Position numbers and translations under genes: made by a program
Notes under the pieces: model-generated
What the model saw: only the letters and a program-made list of their open reading frames with translations
Databases searched by the model: none
What the model was told of the DNA's origin: nothing
Shown here: in pieces, positions 61,015-64,000 of the stretch
How the letters are laid out: every line of letters starts with the position of its first letter
Position numbering within the stretch: position 1 is the first letter of the stretch
NCBI RefSeq assembly: GCF_020520425.1
Contig: NC_079491.1
Coordinates: 29,317,449 to 29,381,448, forward strand
Origin: Spinacia oleracea
Taxonomy: Eukaryota > Streptophyta > Magnoliopsida > Caryophyllales > Amaranthaceae
Length of the DNA stretch: 64,000 nucleotides
Reading direction: 5' to 3'

Positions 61015-61150
61015 TTACAATTCCTCGTGCACAAGATTCACACAGGGTTTAGCCTTCTCAACCTTCAATAAATTGGAAGTCACTGCTATGTCAGACATGA
61101 TCTTAAGATACCAAGCAGTCGGGTCAAATTCCTTCAGAGTCCAGGAGGAT
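61015..61150 (-). CDS. Candidate terminal exon of an unidentified minus-strand gene
   Basis: After the acceptor CTGCAG, one frame runs 44 residues to a stop: SSWTLKEFDPTAWYLKIMSD, then IAVTSNLLKVEKAKPCVNLV and HEEL. Its phase matches the candidate exon 61316-61366 upstream (the split codon is AG|A, Arg). Composition is protein-like (Trp, Pro, balanced charge). I do not recognise the family. It has no transcript support, so it remains a candidate. Confidence 0.45.
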
Positions 61151-61315
61151 CTGCAGAAGGTTAGGGCTCCCATACTACTATGTCCCCAAGTAACATAAAC
61201 ATGTAATTAACTTACAGATGCAGCTCGGCCATAATGGACTATCTTACATAGTTTCTGGTAAATCTGCCAAATTAAAAAATGAAAAAAAACAAAAGAAATG
61301 ATGATTACAAGGGAC

Positions 61316-61366
61316 CTGCATTGGAATGTCACGGTTGCAACAAGTTCAACTAAAATTTCTAACAAG
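61316..61366 (-). CDS. Candidate internal exon of the same gene
   Basis: 51 bases between an acceptor (TTTGGCAG) and a donor (CAG|GTCCCTTG), reading LLEILVELVATVTFQCR. Its end phase joins exactly to the exon at 61015-61150. The amphipathic Leu/Val pattern suggests a helix, perhaps of a HEAT/ARM-type protein; that is a guess. Upstream exons were not found. Confidence 0.35.
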
Positions 61367-63447
61367 CTGCCAAAGGGTACAGTGGAGAAGAATGGAACAG
61401 TCAAACATAAAGGATACAAGTACTTAATAAATCACTTGTATGAGAGAACACCCGTTTTGATTAATATTAGTATTAGTATAGTATAGACTATTTGTTGCCT
61501 TCTTTGCAAACCAATTGACCTCCATATTTTCTTCCCAAAACAAAAGTAGCACTTTGCATAATTTTAATGTATCACTAGCAGAAGTAATCAGATTCAATTC
61601 TCCAAGGTTATGAATCAGTAAACCAATGTAGAAATAATGACAACTTCAGGCAGTAACCCAAAAAGAATTAGCCAGGATAAATGAAATAACAATGTGAAAT
61701 CTATTTCAGAATTAAAAGAAAAAACAATGCAGAGACGACAACATAGGGAGTGGAAACTAGAGTAACAACTTCTATGATTCTACCATCTGTCCTGTTCCAT
61801 CCAATATGATGGGATTCTAATGCATTAACTGTTCATTTTCACCCAGGAAAACAATCAAGAGTCCTTTTTCTTTATCTGGTTATTTAAGGGGCCAAAGCAT
61901 CTGTCCTGTGGAGAAAAGAAGAGGGTACAGGGAAACCAACCAAGAAGCGAATTCCAACTCAAACAAAAAAATTGGTCTCAAAAGATGGAGAAACTATCAC
62001 CAATTACCCACCAACCAGAGATGCAGTTGACAACAATGAAACTCCTACCTTAATAATTGGAGGTGAAACACTAATCAAACTGGTATTTGATTATGACAAT
62101 AAAACTCCCAAGGTAGTGAATACACAATGAATTAACAATCATTCAATAATCCACTGATGTCCAATATTCAATCATGGCTTCCCATGAATTGATGGGAAAT
62201 AGTTCAAGTATCAGATTTTCAACAACTACAGAGCTTATCCGGGAGATAAAAACAGAATAAATGGACAATAAGGCAATGACAATGTGAATAAGCCAAATAG
62301 CCAAGGGTTCTAGATCTGGGCCAGGGTCGTTTAAGAATTATGTTGATAGCTCTAAAGTTACTTATCTACTTCTTCATATTAGAGTTAGAAAAGGCAGAGT
62401 CAACTGTGAATAAAAAAGAAACAAGCCACTTCACTGGATTTGACCAAAAAACCAGAACGTTATCTTTATATATACACTAAGCATACAGCTAGAAGGAAAA
62501 TTGGCAATTATGGGGAGCTATCCTAAATATAACTGATGAAAATTTTAGAATGAAATTTTACTTCTTTTCGCAATGGTTCAATACTCAAGCAAAATAGTAA
62601 AAAATATATAACCAAATCTAATCAACTCAAAACAATTCAAATACAATAACAAGACCTTATCATCAGTAAAATATCACAGGCCATTCCTACAGCCATCCAT
62701 TTCTAGAGTTTTTCAAAGAGAAATCAGATTCTTGTCAGGAGCTCTTCTTTCTTCCCCGTCATCCTTTTTGCTTTTGCGTGTGTTTGAGGGTTGGATGAAG
62801 GGTGGTCAGTAAGCTGACGCCTATATTAGTATAAACACAAACAGAGTCGGTTATTACTAAACGTTTGGAAGCAAGATTCTACATATAGGGTTCATCATAT
62901 GATCCCACTCTTGGCTTAACCTTTGCAGCTTGTAACCCTGCTAGGGGTCAACTCCCTGGGGGCTTTCTTTGTTGGATGTACAGTATATGCAAATGTAATC
63001 AAATTTAAGTCTCTAGCAAAGCCCTGTAAATATTTTACAGTTAAGCATGGGTTTTTATAGCATAATATCTCATGTCATAAAGGACTATTATGAAACAGGC
63101 AATCAAAAGCAGATACACCAACGACCAATAAATGTGATCTTTATATGAAACCACATTAAAGTAAGTTTCTGCAATCACGACCATACCCGATTTACAACCT
63201 TTCTGGTTAAGTAACCTAACCCGGGCGTCCACAGTGAGCTCTTGCAAGTAAAAACTCAATAGACATTAGATAAAGAAACACTTTACAGGAAAATGTGGAA
63301 AATAGTGTTTAAATTGGTACAACAGACTGAGAAAATGTTATCAACACAAACAGATTAATTTACAAAGAAATGTAGTTCTGATAGAGAATGGTTCGGTCTA
63401 CGTACACATAATGGACTGGCTTGTGAGAATTACTGTCAGCAACAGCC
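61367..63447. other. Mostly noncoding stretch, possibly introns of a minus-strand gene
   Basis: No strong exon is seen. Weak minus-strand candidates: 62724-62820 (acceptor TATAG, a 31-residue basic tail, then a stop) and about 63041-63240 (a frame with a hydrophobic segment IYWSLVYLLLIACFIIVLY). Neither can be tied to the exons on either side. Confidence 0.3.
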
Positions 63448-63593
63448 TTAAGATCTTTCAGTTCTTTCAGAGTCTGACGTGAAAGTTACAGCATTTGTTG
63501 GATGGTCCCTTACAGTCAGGCTAAGTATCTCCGGTCTTGAATAATGACCGGTTACATCAAAATCAAACTTTGCCTGTACTATGTCTCCCAAAT
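63448..63593 (-). CDS. Candidate terminal exon of a gene entering from the right
   Basis: An acceptor (TTCCTCAG) opens a 48-residue frame ending at a stop: [48 protein letters not shown] (the first Asp is split across the junction). It reads like the end of a beta-rich domain with a polar tail. I do not recognise the family. The phase does not fit the exons at 61.0-61.4 kb directly, so they may belong to different transcripts or genes. Confidence 0.5.
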
Positions 63594-64000
63594 CTGAGGA
63601 ACATTGAACAACCAAATTTCAGTCCAACTAAAACAAAGAAAAAGTGAAGTTTTTGGAATACTTTGAAGGGCACGCATATAGAGAAAACTTAAATCAAGGG
63701 CTAGAGGGACCACATATATAGCATGCAGAACCTTCAAAATGTGTTAAATGGTTAAGGGATTCTGATCCTAAAACTTCAGTATTAGCACCACCAATGTCAC
63801 CTACCCACCTTTGTTCTTCACCAACCCACCTTAGTATGGGCATTTTGGTCAATTATTTCTATCTGGTGATTTAGGTAAAATAACCATGCTTTAAAATGAT
63901 AAAGGATTTAGGTATCCAGGAGGCCAAAGAATCTTCTTCGTGAGTTGCACATGGGCTACATGGCACTTAGCTCTAGTTTTGTTTCGCCAACTTCTGATCT
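63594..64000. other. Right edge, probable intron
   Basis: No coding frame is seen. If the exon at 63448-63593 is real, this is intron sequence of a gene continuing beyond the window. Confidence 0.35.

Noticed and set aside
63041-63259. 72-residue minus-strand frame with a hydrophobic segment
   Set aside because: It could be a membrane-anchor exon, but no clean donor joins it to the neighbouring candidates, so it was not listed as a gene.
1-64000. CRISPR arrays or operon-like clusters
   Set aside because: This is plant nuclear DNA; the regular repeats seen are microsatellites and short tandem duplications without unique spacers.

Overview
The window is nuclear DNA of a flowering plant. It is AT-rich, its genes are split by many short GT-AG introns, one gene encodes a photosystem I subunit, and plant-type transposons are dense (Stowaway and Tourist MITEs, Helitrons, Ty1/copia, L1-type LINE, tRNA-derived SINE). 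The flavour of the repeats and of the encoded proteins suggests a eudicot, perhaps Caryophyllales (spinach/beet/quinoa group); that last step is an impression, not a proof.

Layout. 1-5.2 kb: one end of a Ty1/copia-type LTR element on the minus strand (noncoding internal part plus a 1.37-kb LTR). 5.2-13.6 kb: no host gene seen; GC-rich islands in AT-rich DNA, long TTA microsatellites, a Helitron with both ends intact, and a nest of DNA transposons. 13.9-18.9 kb (+): DCP1, the mRNA decapping activator, 8 coding exons. 19.8-32.9 kb (-): nicalin, an ER membrane protein, 14 coding exons with two very long transposon-filled introns, tail to tail with DCP1. 33.4-43.3 kb: an old, broken copia element into which a LINE inserted, and into the LINE a 2.05-kb solo LTR. 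45.0-47.7 kb (+): a leucine-rich-repeat protein, 10 exons. 50.7-52.9 kb (+): PSAO, photosystem I subunit O, 4 exons, with a G-box/I-box pair upstream and a SINE in intron 2. 53.35-55.43 kb: two Stowaway MITEs, a second Helitron and a Tourist MITE almost end to end. 56.7-59.0 kb (+): a coiled-coil protein of the At5g41620/BRANCHLESS TRICHOME-like type, 3 exons. 59-64 kb: mostly noncoding, with short candidate terminal exons of a minus-strand gene that probably runs off the right edge.

The host genes are unrelated housekeeping or plastid genes (RNA decay, ER membrane-protein biogenesis, photosynthesis, cytoskeleton or trafficking-like) and do not form a pathway. All splice models were worked out by eye: every intron is GT-AG and every exon phase closes, and no alignment or transcript data were used. 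I see no convincing novel biological system. The notable items are nested transposons with readable target-site duplications, a terminal nicalin exon that is easy to miss, a NAGNAG acceptor, a long foldback upstream of the coiled-coil gene, and the unidentified exons at the right edge.
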